Shown: positions 38,555 to 46,845 of the stretch, piece by piece
Numbering within the stretch: position 1 is the first letter of the stretch
Layout of the letters: each line of letters begins with the position of its first letter
Assembly (NCBI GenBank): GCA_033344815.1
Contig: JAWPMR010000001.1
Location: 4,264,136-4,328,135, forward strand
From: Paracoccaceae bacterium
GTDB taxonomy: Bacteria > Pseudomonadota > Alphaproteobacteria > Rhodobacterales > Rhodobacteraceae
DNA length: 64,000 nt
Direction of reading: 5' to 3'
The notes under the pieces: generated by a model
What the model was told of the DNA's origin: nothing
The model's database searches: none
Seen by the model: the letters and a program-made list of their open reading frames with translations, nothing else
Made by a program: the position numbers and the translations under genes

Positions 38555-39835
38555 ATGGCACTGGATACGACCATCGCGCATTATGAGGCGCCTCAAAAGG
38601 ACCTCTATGAAATGGGGGAAATGCCGCCAATGGGTCATGTGCCCAAACAGATGTACGCCTGGGCGATTCGTCGTGAGCGGCATGGCGAACCGGACACCGC
38701 CATGTTGCAGGAAGTCGTTGATGTGCCCCAACTGGACAGCCACGACGTACTTGTGCTGGTGATGGCGGCGGGCGTGAATTACAATGGCGTGTGGGCGGCA
38801 TTGGGTCAGCCCATCAGCCCGTTTGACGGGCACGGCGAACCATATCAGATTTGTGGATCGGATGCTTCGGGTATTGTTTGGGCCGTCGGGGACCGTGTGA
38901 CGCGCTGGAAGGTCGGGGATGAGGTCGTGGTGCATTGCAATCAGGATGATGGCGATGACGAGCACTGCAATGGTGGCGATCCGATGTATTCCCCGACCCA
39001 GCGGATCTGGGGTTATGAAACGCCGGATGGGTCGTTTGCGCAATTCACCCGCGTGCAGAGCCAGCAATTGATGCCACGGCCAAAACACCTGACATGGGAA
39101 GAAAGTGCGTGCTACACGCTCACGCTCGCGACCGCCTATCGGATGTTGTTTGGCCATGAACCGCATGACCTCAAGCCCGGTCAGAACGTTTTGGTCTGGG
39201 GTGCATCCGGAGGATTGGGATCCTATGCCATCCAATTGATAAACACGGCCGGGGCCAATGCGATCGGGGTGATTTCGGATGAAAGCAAACGAGAGTTTGT
39301 GATGGAACTGGGCGCAAAGGGTGTTTTGAACCGGAAGGATTTCGATTGCTGGGGGCAAATGCCAACTGTGAACACGCCTGAATATGCAACCTGGTTCAAG
39401 GAGGCGCGCAAGTTCGGCAAGGCGATCTGGGACATTACCGGTAAGGGTGTGAACGTTGATATGGTGTTTGAGCACCCGGGCGAGGCAACCTTCCCGGTCT
39501 CCACCTTTGTGGTGAAGAAGGGGGGCATGGTCGTTATTTGCGCCGGCACAACCGGATTCAATCTGACCTTTGATGTGCGTTATATGTGGATGCACCAGAA
39601 GCGTCTGCAGGGGAGCCATTTCGCACATCTCAAGCAAGCTTCGGCCGCAAACAACCTGATGTTGGAGCGACGTCTCGATCCGTGCATGTCAGAAGTGTTC
39701 ACATGGGCAGATCTGCCGTTGGCGCATATGAAAATGCTGCGCAACGAGCACAAACCGGGCAATATGTCCGTTCTGGTACAAGCGCCGACAACGGGATTGC
39801 GGACGCTGGAGGACGCTTTGGAGGCCCGGCGTTAA
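38555..39835 (+). CDS. ccr: Crotonyl-CoA carboxylase/reductase
   Basis: A 426-residue medium-chain dehydrogenase-type enzyme that reductively carboxylates crotonyl-CoA to ethylmalonyl-CoA with NADPH, the key step of the ethylmalonyl-CoA pathway. The NADPH fold is G-A-S-G-G-L-G (216-222). N77 in G-V-N-Y-N-G and the histidine in L-Q-G-S-H correspond to the CO2-binding residues described for this family. Ribosome-binding GGAGG precedes the ATG. A 15-bp hairpin follows. Confidence 0.96.
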   Translation: MALDTTIAHYEAPQKDLYEMGEMPPMGHVPKQMYAWAIRRERHGEPDTAMLQEVVDVPQLDSHDVLVLVMAAGVNYNGVWAALGQPISPFDGHGEPYQICGSDASGIVWAVGDRVTRWKVGDEVVVHCNQDDGDDEHCNGGDPMYSPTQRIWGYETPDGSFAQFTRVQSQQLMPRPKHLTWEESACYTLTLATAYRMLFGHEPHDLKPGQNVLVWGASGGLGSYAIQLINTAGANAIGVISDESKREFVMELGAKGVLNRKDFDCWGQMPTVNTPEYATWFKEARKFGKAIWDITGKGVNVDMVFEHPGEATFPVSTFVVKKGGMVVICAGTTGFNLTFDVRYMWMHQKRLQGSHFAHLKQASAANNLMLERRLDPCMSEVFTWADLPLAHMKMLRNEHKPGNMSVLVQAPTTGLRTLEDALEARR

Positions 39836-39863
39836 CAGCCAGTTTACGAAGTTTACCGTGACG

Positions 39864-39899
39864 ATCGGCCACGATTCATGTATGTGAATCGTGGCCGAT
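39864..39899 (+). terminator. 15-bp hairpin after ccr
   Basis: ATCGGCCACGATTCA (39864-39878) pairs perfectly with TGAATCGTGGCCGAT (39885-39899) around a six-base loop. It starts 29 bp after the ccr stop. The following TCTCGTAAT is a poor T-run, so termination may need Rho, or the hairpin may protect the transcript end. Confidence 0.6.
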
Positions 39900-39994
39900 T
39901 CTCGTAATACGTGTGTAATTGCGCCTTTTCAGTGACTTATCGTTTTTTGCCTCACTATTTCTGGGGAGTATAGAAAAGCGAATTTTCAACGTCA

Positions 39995-40020
39995 GTTAGC
40001 ACATGTTAGAGTTGTGTTAG
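39995..40020 (+). promoter_or_regulatory. Three GTTAG repeats upstream of the quorum-sensing genes
   Basis: GTTAG occurs at 39995-39999, 40005-40009 and 40016-40020, about one helical turn apart. A TATAAA-like box near 40034 and the small ORF start at 40053 follow. The phasing suggests an activator array; the regulator is unknown. Confidence 0.35.
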
Positions 40021-40052
40021 TTCGAAATTAACCTATAAAAGGCGAGTCTGAC

Positions 40053-40268
40053 ATGAGAAGTGACTGGATACTGGACGTTCTGACGGACTTGAAAACATTT
40101 GCGACTGCGAATGACTTGCCGGTTCTGGCCGAGCAGTTGGATGACACAGCAATTGTTGCTCTTGCCGAGATCGCCGCCCTTCACGATAGAACGCAGGGCA
40201 ACTTAAATGGTGACGACCAATCGAGCCGAAACGATTTTGGAGGAGTTGGATCAAGCGGACACGCTTGA
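40053..40268 (+). CDS. Small conserved protein upstream of luxR
   Basis: A 71-residue frame. Residues 4-46 form a plausible amphipathic helical pair (D-W-I-L-D-V-L-T-D-L-K, then L-A-E-Q-L-D-D-T-A-I), like small proteins I recall next to luxR in rhodobacterales. The tail after about residue 50 overlaps luxR by 62 nt in another frame and looks unstructured. A function in modulating the LuxR protein or its translation is possible but not shown. Confidence 0.6.
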   Translation: MRSDWILDVLTDLKTFATANDLPVLAEQLDDTAIVALAEIAALHDRTQGNLNGDDQSSRNDFGGVGSSGHA

Positions 40269-40926
40269 TAAGCTCTACCGGGTGACATTTCGCATGCGTG
40301 ACGTTTATGACGTCAGGCATGTGGTTTATTACTGGGTCAACAGCGTCGGTGAGAATTATGGAGCAGGCACCTATAGTGCGGAATGGGCCGAAAGATACGT
40401 AGAGAAAGACTACAACAAGATTGATCCGGTGGTTTTGGGTTGTTTCCAGCGATTTGACCCGGTGAACTGGAAAGATCTGGATTGGACGTCTAAACCCGTA
40501 AAAGGATTTCTGAAAGACGCATTGGATCACGGAGTAGGGGCACAGGGTCTCGCGATCCCAATCCGTGGGCCCAGTGGTCAGTACGCGGTTCTGAGCATCA
40601 ATGACACCAGAGACGACGCAGAATGGGATGGTTTCATACGCGAGTACAAACGCGACTTCATGATCATCGCCTATGAGTTCAATAAGAAAGGTCTCGAATT
40701 CGAAGAGCGCGGCAGCGACAAGATGCTGGGCAAATTATCACCGCGTGAATTGAGCGCTCTGACCTACCTCGCACGAGGCCTCAGCCGGGTGCAGGCCGCA
40801 CACCACATGAAAATATCAGAGCATACTTTGCGAGTGTACATTGAATCCGCGCGCCACAAACTGGGTGCTCTGAACACCACGCACGCCGTCGCGCGCGCCA
40901 TCAACAGCGGCATCATCGTCGCCTGA
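40207..40926 (+). CDS. luxR: LuxR-family autoinducer-binding transcriptional regulator
   Basis: A 239-residue regulator. The N-terminal autoinducer-binding domain (about 15-160) has V-V-Y-Y-W-V and D-P-V-V-L-G. The C-terminal HTH (about 175-235) reads L-S-P-R-E-L-S-A-L-T-Y-L-A-R-G with H-T-L-R-V-Y-I. It should sense acyl-homoserine lactone made by the LuxI encoded 129 bp downstream. Its start is inside the preceding small ORF; CAGGG serves as ribosome-binding site. Confidence 0.92.
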   Translation: MVTTNRAETILEELDQADTLDKLYRVTFRMRDVYDVRHVVYYWVNSVGENYGAGTYSAEWAERYVEKDYNKIDPVVLGCFQRFDPVNWKDLDWTSKPVKGFLKDALDHGVGAQGLAIPIRGPSGQYAVLSINDTRDDAEWDGFIREYKRDFMIIAYEFNKKGLEFEERGSDKMLGKLSPRELSALTYLARGLSRVQAAHHMKISEHTLRVYIESARHKLGALNTTHAVARAINSGIIVA

Positions 40927-41019
40927 GGTGTTAACAAAACATGGCGATCCTTGCACGGTGACGTAAGAGATCTGAAAGCCAACCGAACGCCCAGACAAGC
41001 CAGCATTAACAATAATGCC

Positions 41020-41045
41020 CCAGATTGTGTTCATCACAACGCTGG
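41020..41045 (+). promoter_or_regulatory. Imperfect dyad over the luxI ribosome-binding site
   Basis: CCAG-TTGTG (from 41020) and CACAA-CTGG (to 41045) form an interrupted inverted repeat around TTCAT. The right arm runs into GGAG of the luxI ribosome-binding site, so an RNA hairpin could limit luxI translation. It might instead be a LuxR-type operator. Confidence 0.3.
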
Positions 41046-41054
41046 AGACCCAAC

Positions 41055-41720
41055 ATGCTGCATTACGTTTACGGAACCGATCTCGATAACTTTCCTAAAC
41101 TGCGCGATACAATGTTCCGCGATCGCGCTGAGCAATTTGCCAATCGTTTGGGATGGGACGCGGTCACCGTGGATGAGAACGGGCATGAGATGGATCATTA
41201 TGACTCGCTGAACCCGCTCTACATCATCTGGGAAATGCCAGATGGATCGCACGGCGGGTCCATGCGAATGATGCCGACTGTGGGTGAAACCATGGTGAAC
41301 GATCACTTCGCACATTTGACAGGCGGCGTCAGAATTCAAAGCCCGCTGATCTGGGAATGCACGCGGTTCTGTATCTCTCCGCGCGCAGATCGCCGTGCGA
41401 CTGCGGCGCTTGTTGTGGCGGCGGGTGAGTTGATGGACGAATTTGCGCTGGAGCATTTTGTCGGCGTCTTTTTCGAGAAAATGGAACGCGTATTTGCGTT
41501 GAGCTACATCAACGCTGATGTTTTGGGTGTTGATCCGCAAATGGATGCTGCGGGTGATCGCATCGCAGTGGGCACCTGGGAAATCACGCCCAAAACGATT
41601 GAACGCAATCTGGCGCGCATCGGTATTACTCGGGAAACTTCCAAAGACTGGTTCCGTGCGTCGTTCAACCGCAACTACGTTCCAATCTCGACGCCGGTCG
41701 AACTGAAAATGTGCGCCTGA
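41055..41720 (+). CDS. luxI: Acyl-homoserine-lactone synthase, LuxI type
   Basis: A 221-residue enzyme making N-acyl-homoserine lactones from S-adenosylmethionine and acyl-ACP. The conserved set is present: R (in M-F-R-D-R), F, W (L-G-W), E-M-D-H-Y-D, R (S-M-R-M-M-P-T), and E-x-x-R (W-E-C-T-R-F). ATG 41055 is preceded by GGAG. It is a cognate pair with luxR. The acyl-chain length cannot be told from sequence. Confidence 0.95.
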   Translation: MLHYVYGTDLDNFPKLRDTMFRDRAEQFANRLGWDAVTVDENGHEMDHYDSLNPLYIIWEMPDGSHGGSMRMMPTVGETMVNDHFAHLTGGVRIQSPLIWECTRFCISPRADRRATAALVVAAGELMDEFALEHFVGVFFEKMERVFALSYINADVLGVDPQMDAAGDRIAVGTWEITPKTIERNLARIGITRETSKDWFRASFNRNYVPISTPVELKMCA

Positions 41721-41729
41721 AGCACCTGT

Positions 41730-41763
41730 ATCAAAGCCCTGCGCTGCGCGCGCGGGGTTTGAT
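41730..41763 (+). terminator. Terminator-like hairpin after luxI
   Basis: ATCAAA (41730-41735) pairs with TTTGAT (41758-41763), with inner CCC/GGG and GCGC/GCGC pairs separated by small bulges. It lies 10 bp past the luxI stop. There is no T-run. Confidence 0.5.
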
Positions 41764-41809
41764 TGCAATAGATCTGGTTCCCGGCGTAAACCCCGAGTAG
41801 GGTCGCGCC

Positions 41810-43354
41810 ATGACCCTTCCCGCGCTCACGTTTTCAGATGATCAGGCCGCCGCTTTTGATAGCGTAACAGATGTCCTGCGTAGTGCCGGAATTGATTTGG
41901 ATGATCAGCTTCTGACGCCGCCCAAGGGATCAGCAACATCCGTCATGGCAGTCACAGGCAAGGCTGGCTCTGGCAAGACCTTGCTGCTTGCAGAGCTTTA
42001 CAAGGCCCTCGAGGGCGCTGGGGTTGAGGTCGTTTCGGGCGATTATGAATCCCGCAAACGGCGCGACAAACGCACGCTTGCGATTTTGGCTCCGACCAAC
42101 AAGGCGGCAAGTGTTTTGCGCCTGCGCGGCGTGCCCGCGACAACGATCCACCGTATTCTCTATACGCCAGTTTATGACCCGGAATATGAACGTCTTGCAG
42201 AATGGCTTGCAACCGGAGGAGATGAACGGCCCGAAATCGAAGGGTTGACCGATCTGGCTCTGGACCGTGCGGCAGCCTTTTATGCCAGCAACAAATCGAT
42301 TCCGGGCGCTTTGGCTGCGGCGGGGTTGCGCGGATCAGATTTCATCACGGGATGGAAACGACGCGAAGAACCCTTGGATATTGGATTTGTTGATGAATCC
42401 TCGATGCTGGATGACAAGCAATTTGAGGATCTCAAGGAGATTTTCCCGACGCTTTTGCTGTTTGGTGATCCCGCGCAGCTCGCACCGGTCAATCAATCAG
42501 GCACCATGGTGTTCGAAAAATTGCCGGAAAACCGGGTGCTGACGCTGAACCGAATTCACAGGCAAGAGGCGGACAACCCGATCCTCGATCTGGCTCATGC
42601 GTTGGGCGATCCTGACCTGAGCTTTGAGCAGTTTGAACGCATGGTTGAAGAAGCCGCTACACGAGATGAGCGTGTGGTTTGGGGCCAGCGCGTCGAGGTT
42701 GATTTGATGGCGCGCAGTCCGGTTCTGGTTTGGCGCAATGCCACGCGCATCCGGCTGATCAATGCGTTTCGTCAAGTTCATGGCGCCCCGGAGGATGCCT
42801 TGCTGGAGGGCGAACCCCTGATCTGTGATGGATTGGAATTGCCCTTGAAGCATCGCAAGAAGCGTCTCGATCTGGAAGCCCGCGGGTTGATCAAGGGCGC
42901 GCAGGTGATTTTTCTGGGCGAAGGTCGCAAGCCCGGTTTCAGCCGCTTGCATGTAATGGGCGCAGAAGATCCGCAAGTCTCCGCCGCTTCGATTGTCAAA
43001 ATCGAAAAGCCTGATGAAGAAGAGCCGTTCATTCCGTTTGCTGCGCGCATGGGGGCAACATTTTTGCATGGTGCGGCCGTTACCATCCATAAAGCACAGG
43101 GCAGCCAATGGGATACGGTGCAGGTTTTCGCCCCTGATTTATATGGCGCAGCACGCATGGGACGTTCAGAGGCGGGGCAACCGCTTTGGAAACGTCTGGC
43201 TTATGTGGCGATCACCCGGGCGCAGGAACGACTTGTCTGGGTCGTTCGCAATCGTTTGTCGATGCCCACTGGCCCGCTGTCAGTTGATGATTTGCGCAGC
43301 ATTCCTGCTGCACCTCTGTCATTGGCAGAGCCCCCATCAGAGGAGTTACTATGA
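41810..43354 (+). CDS. RecD-like superfamily 1 DNA helicase
   Basis: A 514-residue helicase. Walker A G-K-A-G-S-G-K-T is near residue 50, Walker B F-V-D-E-S-S-M-L-D near 195, motif III G-D-P-A-Q-L-A-P-V near 220, and the UvrD/RecD C-terminal motifs T-I-H-K-A-Q-G-S-Q-W and Y-V-A-I-T-R-A-Q-E-R near the end. It lacks the N-terminal domain of RecD2, so it is a compact stand-alone form. Cellular role unknown. It overlaps the SDR gene by 4 nt. Confidence 0.88.
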   Translation: MTLPALTFSDDQAAAFDSVTDVLRSAGIDLDDQLLTPPKGSATSVMAVTGKAGSGKTLLLAELYKALEGAGVEVVSGDYESRKRRDKRTLAILAPTNKAASVLRLRGVPATTIHRILYTPVYDPEYERLAEWLATGGDERPEIEGLTDLALDRAAAFYASNKSIPGALAAAGLRGSDFITGWKRREEPLDIGFVDESSMLDDKQFEDLKEIFPTLLLFGDPAQLAPVNQSGTMVFEKLPENRVLTLNRIHRQEADNPILDLAHALGDPDLSFEQFERMVEEAATRDERVVWGQRVEVDLMARSPVLVWRNATRIRLINAFRQVHGAPEDALLEGEPLICDGLELPLKHRKKRLDLEARGLIKGAQVIFLGEGRKPGFSRLHVMGAEDPQVSAASIVKIEKPDEEEPFIPFAARMGATFLHGAAVTIHKAQGSQWDTVQVFAPDLYGAARMGRSEAGQPLWKRLAYVAITRAQERLVWVVRNRLSMPTGPLSVDDLRSIPAAPLSLAEPPSEELL

Positions 43355-44052
43355 AGTCCATTATCATCACCGGCGCAAGTTCCGGCATTGGACACGCAAC
43401 AGCAAAAGTGTTTTTGGAGGCCGGGTGGCGCGTCGGGGTGATTGCCCGGCGTGCGGACAGGTTGGAGGCGCTGGCCGATCAATACGAAACGGCAATACCG
43501 CTGCCCGCTGATGTCACCGACGCCACTGGCATGCAGGCGGCGTTTGATGCCTTCGGTCATATCGATGTTTTATTCAACAATGCGGGGCTTTTTGGACCCG
43601 CAGCCACAATTGATGAGATTGATCTGGAGGAGTGGGCGCAGGTCTTGCAGGTCAATGTCGGGGGTATGTTCATCGCCGCGCGTTTGGCCTTTGCGAAGAT
43701 GCGCGCGCAGGACCCACAGGGCGGTCGGATCATCAACAACGGGTCACTGTCAGCCTATGTGCCGCGTCCAAATTCAGTGTGTTATACGACGACAAAACAT
43801 GCGGTGACCGGGTTGACGAAAACGCTGTCGCTGGATGGGCGACCGTTCGGCATTGCTTGTGGACAGATTGACATTGGCAATGCGGAAACCGCGCTCCTGG
43901 CGCAGTTAAAAAAATCGCAACCGGGTACCGACACGATGGATGTGAGCAATGCGGCGCGCTCAGTATTGCACATGGCCGAAATGCCCGCCGAAGCGAATGT
44001 TCAATTCATGACCGTCATGGCGACGCGCATGCCCTATATTGGACGCGGATAA
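43351..44052 (+). CDS. Short-chain dehydrogenase/reductase
   Basis: A 233-residue Rossmann oxidoreductase. The cofactor loop T-G-A-S-S-G-I-G (7-14), N-N-A-G near residue 73, serine at about 132 and Y-T-T-T-K (Y-x3-K) are intact. The substrate is unknown. A 4-nt overlap couples it to the helicase gene. Confidence 0.9.
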   Translation: MKSIIITGASSGIGHATAKVFLEAGWRVGVIARRADRLEALADQYETAIPLPADVTDATGMQAAFDAFGHIDVLFNNAGLFGPAATIDEIDLEEWAQVLQVNVGGMFIAARLAFAKMRAQDPQGGRIINNGSLSAYVPRPNSVCYTTTKHAVTGLTKTLSLDGRPFGIACGQIDIGNAETALLAQLKKSQPGTDTMDVSNAARSVLHMAEMPAEANVQFMTVMATRMPYIGRG

Positions 44053-44058
44053 CAAGAT

Positions 44059-44098
44059 GGCCTGAAAGCCCGCCTTACGGGCGTGCAAAGATCAGGCC
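44059..44098. repeat. Hairpin related to the 4750-4803 repeat
   Basis: GGCCTGA (44059-44065) pairs with TCAGGCC (44092-44098), enclosing GCCCG/CGGGC. It shares the GGCCTGA-AGCCC-CC-TACGG layout with the left arm at 4751-4773, but its right arm is shortened. It lies between two convergent genes and includes the stop of the downstream one. Confidence 0.5.
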
Positions 44099-44868
44099 TG
44101 GAAGATGCGGAAAACAGCGGACGCGGCCCAGCCTGCGGCAATGGCTATGGTGATCGACATGATGCCATAGAGCAGGGGTTGCCCCCGTGAAAGCTCAAAG
44201 AGCCAACGCTCCATACCGACTTTCTGAACATCGATTGTGGTCTCATAGCTGGAAACCACATTGCCGTCGCGGGTGAGGAAAATACGGGTGGCGTAGTCGC
44301 CTTCGGTCAGGGCTGCAGGCAGACGAACAGCAGTGCGAAACAGGGTCTGCTCGTTGACGGTGACACCCCCCTCGCGCAGTTGATAAAGGTCGGATCCGGT
44401 GCGAATCCGGATCAGAGCTTCGGTAAAGCTTTCAGAGTCCTGAATATTCGACGGCGCACCCACGGAACGGATTGCCCGCGGAACTGAAATCTTGTGCCGC
44501 AGATCTTCGACATCCTTGAGAACCTCCCGCAAAGGACCACTGGTCTGCACAGCATAAAAACTTGGCGCGCGATCAACCTCTACGGCATCCGCGTTGACCC
44601 AGATGCCAAGGCGTTTTTCCTTGCGCCGTACCGTCAAAGGGGCTGACGGCCCGGCCACAGTAACGATGACCTGAAGCGGTGCGCCTTCGGGTATCGCCTC
44701 TTCGCGCTTCACCGCACCAAAGATCAGAATGTCCGAGCCATCAAAATTGGTACTGATCGAGATTTTATCTTTGCTCAGACCCAACACAACTTCTTCGGCG
44801 AAGGCAGGCGCAGATAAAAAAAGCACAAGACTGAAGAGGACGTATGCCAATCTCCATACCATGCTCAA
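44092..44868 (-). CDS. TIGR02186 family membrane protein
   Basis: A 258-residue protein with a signal peptide (cleavage near A-F-A|E), a strand-rich periplasmic domain beginning V-V-L-G-L-S-K-D-K-I-S-I, and a C-terminal membrane helix (about 232-252). This matches the alphaproteobacterial TIGR02186 family. Such genes are usually next to a TauE/SafE gene, as here (4-nt overlap), so it is probably an accessory of that transporter. Confidence 0.88.
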   Translation of the reverse strand: MSMVWRLAYVLFSLVLFLSAPAFAEEVVLGLSKDKISISTNFDGSDILIFGAVKREEAIPEGAPLQVIVTVAGPSAPLTVRRKEKRLGIWVNADAVEVDRAPSFYAVQTSGPLREVLKDVEDLRHKISVPRAIRSVGAPSNIQDSESFTEALIRIRTGSDLYQLREGGVTVNEQTLFRTAVRLPAALTEGDYATRIFLTRDGNVVSSYETTIDVQKVGMERWLFELSRGQPLLYGIMSITIAIAAGWAASAVFRIFQA

Positions 44869-45779
44869 TGCCCCGACGCGGCGCCGATGGAGTAAAGCTC
44901 CGACGGCATTAGCAAGAGATCAAGGGCGAGTTTTCCGCAGACTGCCAGAACCATGATGGCCAGCCAGATACGCAGCTGTTCGGCTTTCATTTTCACGCCG
45001 ATTCGGGTGCCGATCTGCGCGCCAACAACCCCGCCAACCAGCAGCAAAACGGCCAGAACGATGTCCACGGTGAAGTTGGTTGTCGCGTGCAACAGGGTCG
45101 TGAACGCCGTAACAAAGATGATCTGAAACAGCGAGGTGCCAACCACCACCTTGGTGGGCATGCCCAGAAGATAGATCATCGCAGGCACCATGATAAAGCC
45201 GCCACCGACACCCATGATTGCCGCCAGAATGCCGACCGCGACACCGACGATCAATGGGGGGATCACAGAGATATAGAGACCCGAGACGCGGAAACGCATC
45301 TTGAACGGTAACCCATGGATCCAATTGTGTTTCTTGCGCACGGGGGCCTTGCCCGCTTTGGTGTTGCGGATGGCGTTCAGGCTTTCGATGAACATCAGCC
45401 CACCAATCACGCCGAGGAAGACCACGTAGCAAAGCTTGACCAGCAGATCGACCTGACCCTGCGCCTTGAGGTAGTTGAATACCACGACACCCAATGCGGC
45501 CCCGATCAACCCCCCGATGAGCAGCACAGTGCCCATCTTGAGATCCACGGTTTTGCGTTTGAGGTGCGCGAGTACACCGGAAAAAGAGGAGGCCACAATC
45601 TGGTTGGCTTCAGTTGCAACCGCGACGGCGGGCGGAATGCCGATCATGAACAGCAGGGGGGTCATCAGGAAGCCGCCGCCAACACCAAACATGCCAGACA
45701 AAACGCCCACGATCCCACCCAAGCCCAGCAAAAGGAAGGCGTTGACCGACAATTCGGCGATTGGGAGGTAGATTTGCAT
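44865..45779 (-). CDS. TauE/SafE-family anion transporter
   Basis: A 304-residue membrane protein with two repeated halves: G-V-L-S-G-M-F-G-V-G-G-G-F near residue 32 and A-A-I-M-G-V-G-G-G-F near 188. The family moves sulfite or organosulfonates. Start M-Q-I-Y-L-P at 45779; longer in-frame starts exist upstream but run into non-coding DNA. TIGR02186 follows with a 4-nt overlap. Confidence 0.9.
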   Translation of the reverse strand: MQIYLPIAELSVNAFLLLGLGGIVGVLSGMFGVGGGFLMTPLLFMIGIPPAVAVATEANQIVASSFSGVLAHLKRKTVDLKMGTVLLIGGLIGAALGVVVFNYLKAQGQVDLLVKLCYVVFLGVIGGLMFIESLNAIRNTKAGKAPVRKKHNWIHGLPFKMRFRVSGLYISVIPPLIVGVAVGILAAIMGVGGGFIMVPAMIYLLGMPTKVVVGTSLFQIIFVTAFTTLLHATTNFTVDIVLAVLLLVGGVVGAQIGTRIGVKMKAEQLRIWLAIMVLAVCGKLALDLLLMPSELYSIGAASGH

Positions 45780-45876
45780 GATCTCTGTTAGAGCACAGGC
45801 AGGCATAAAATCAATGCTTCTTGCTGCTTTGCAGCAATCAGGACCGATATATAACGCAATTCTGGCCTTATCGGGG

Positions 45877-46845
45877 TCAGCGTTCTTTGACGTAGGGTTC
45901 CCCGCCCGCGCGAGGCGGGATGGCTTTGCCGACAAATCCCGCCAGAATAATGACGGTCATCACATAGGGGAGCGCGCCCAGCAAAGCCCCCTGAACCTTG
46001 ATGCCCAACACCGCCTGAATAACGTCCGGCCGGGTTTCCAGAGCGCCGAAGAGGCCGAAGAGCAAGGTTGCATAGAGCGCATACCATGGGCGCCATTTGG
46101 CGAAAATCAAAGCGGCCAATGCGATGAAACCACGTCCGGCGGACATGTCCTTGACGAAACCGGCCTGCAGCGCGGTGGATAGATACGCCCCGGCAATACC
46201 GCATAAAACACCGCAAATCATCACAGCGGCGTAGCGCAGGCCGACCACAGAGACGCCAGCGGTATCCACGGCAGCCGGATTTTCACCCACTGCCCGAAGG
46301 CGCAGGCCAAATCGTGTGCGGAACAGGATCCACCAAGTGAGTGGTACCATGGCAAATGCGACATAGACGAGGATTGAATGGCCGGAGATAAGTTCTTCGT
46401 AGATCGGTCCAAGGAATGGGATGGTTCCCAGGCTTTCCGCAAAGGGCAGGGTGATTGGCTCAAACCGCGCGCCGCCCATCAAGGAAGGCGTGCGTCCGCC
46501 TTGGCTGAACCAGTCTTGAGCGATCAGCACGGTGAGACCGGCGGCGAGGAAGTTAATCGCAACCCCGGAGATCAGTTGATTGCCGCGAAATGTGATGGAG
46601 GCCAAACCGTGCAACAGGCTGAAAGCCATGGAGGCGGCGATGCCCGCCAGAAGGCCAATCCAAACAGATCCCGTGATTGCAGCAATAGCTGCTGAAAAGA
46701 ACGCGGCCGCCAGCATTTTTCCTTCAAGGCCAATATCAAAAATGCCCGCGCGTTCAGAAAACAGCCCTGCCAAACAAGCCAAGAGCAAGGGTGTCGCCAG
46801 GCGCACTGTGCTGTCCAACAATTGGATGAGCGTCAGGAAATCCAT
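45877..46845 (-). CDS. BMP-type ABC transporter permease (second)
   Basis: A 322-residue permease with about 9 helices and the branched-chain/nucleoside permease signature around F-D-I-G-L-E-G-K-M-L and A-V-G-E-N-P-A-A. It forms the channel with the permease encoded immediately upstream (1-nt overlap). With the ATPase and BMP protein it forms a complete importer, in related systems for nucleosides. Confidence 0.93.
   Translation of the reverse strand: MDFLTLIQLLDSTVRLATPLLLACLAGLFSERAGIFDIGLEGKMLAAAFFSAAIAAITGSVWIGLLAGIAASMAFSLLHGLASITFRGNQLISGVAINFLAAGLTVLIAQDWFSQGGRTPSLMGGARFEPITLPFAESLGTIPFLGPIYEELISGHSILVYVAFAMVPLTWWILFRTRFGLRLRAVGENPAAVDTAGVSVVGLRYAAVMICGVLCGIAGAYLSTALQAGFVKDMSAGRGFIALAALIFAKWRPWYALYATLLFGLFGALETRPDVIQAVLGIKVQGALLGALPYVMTVIILAGFVGKAIPPRAGGEPYVKER

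Noticed and set aside
38423-39637. 404-codon minus-strand frame opposite ccr
   Set aside because: Antisense shadow; ccr on the plus strand is unambiguous.
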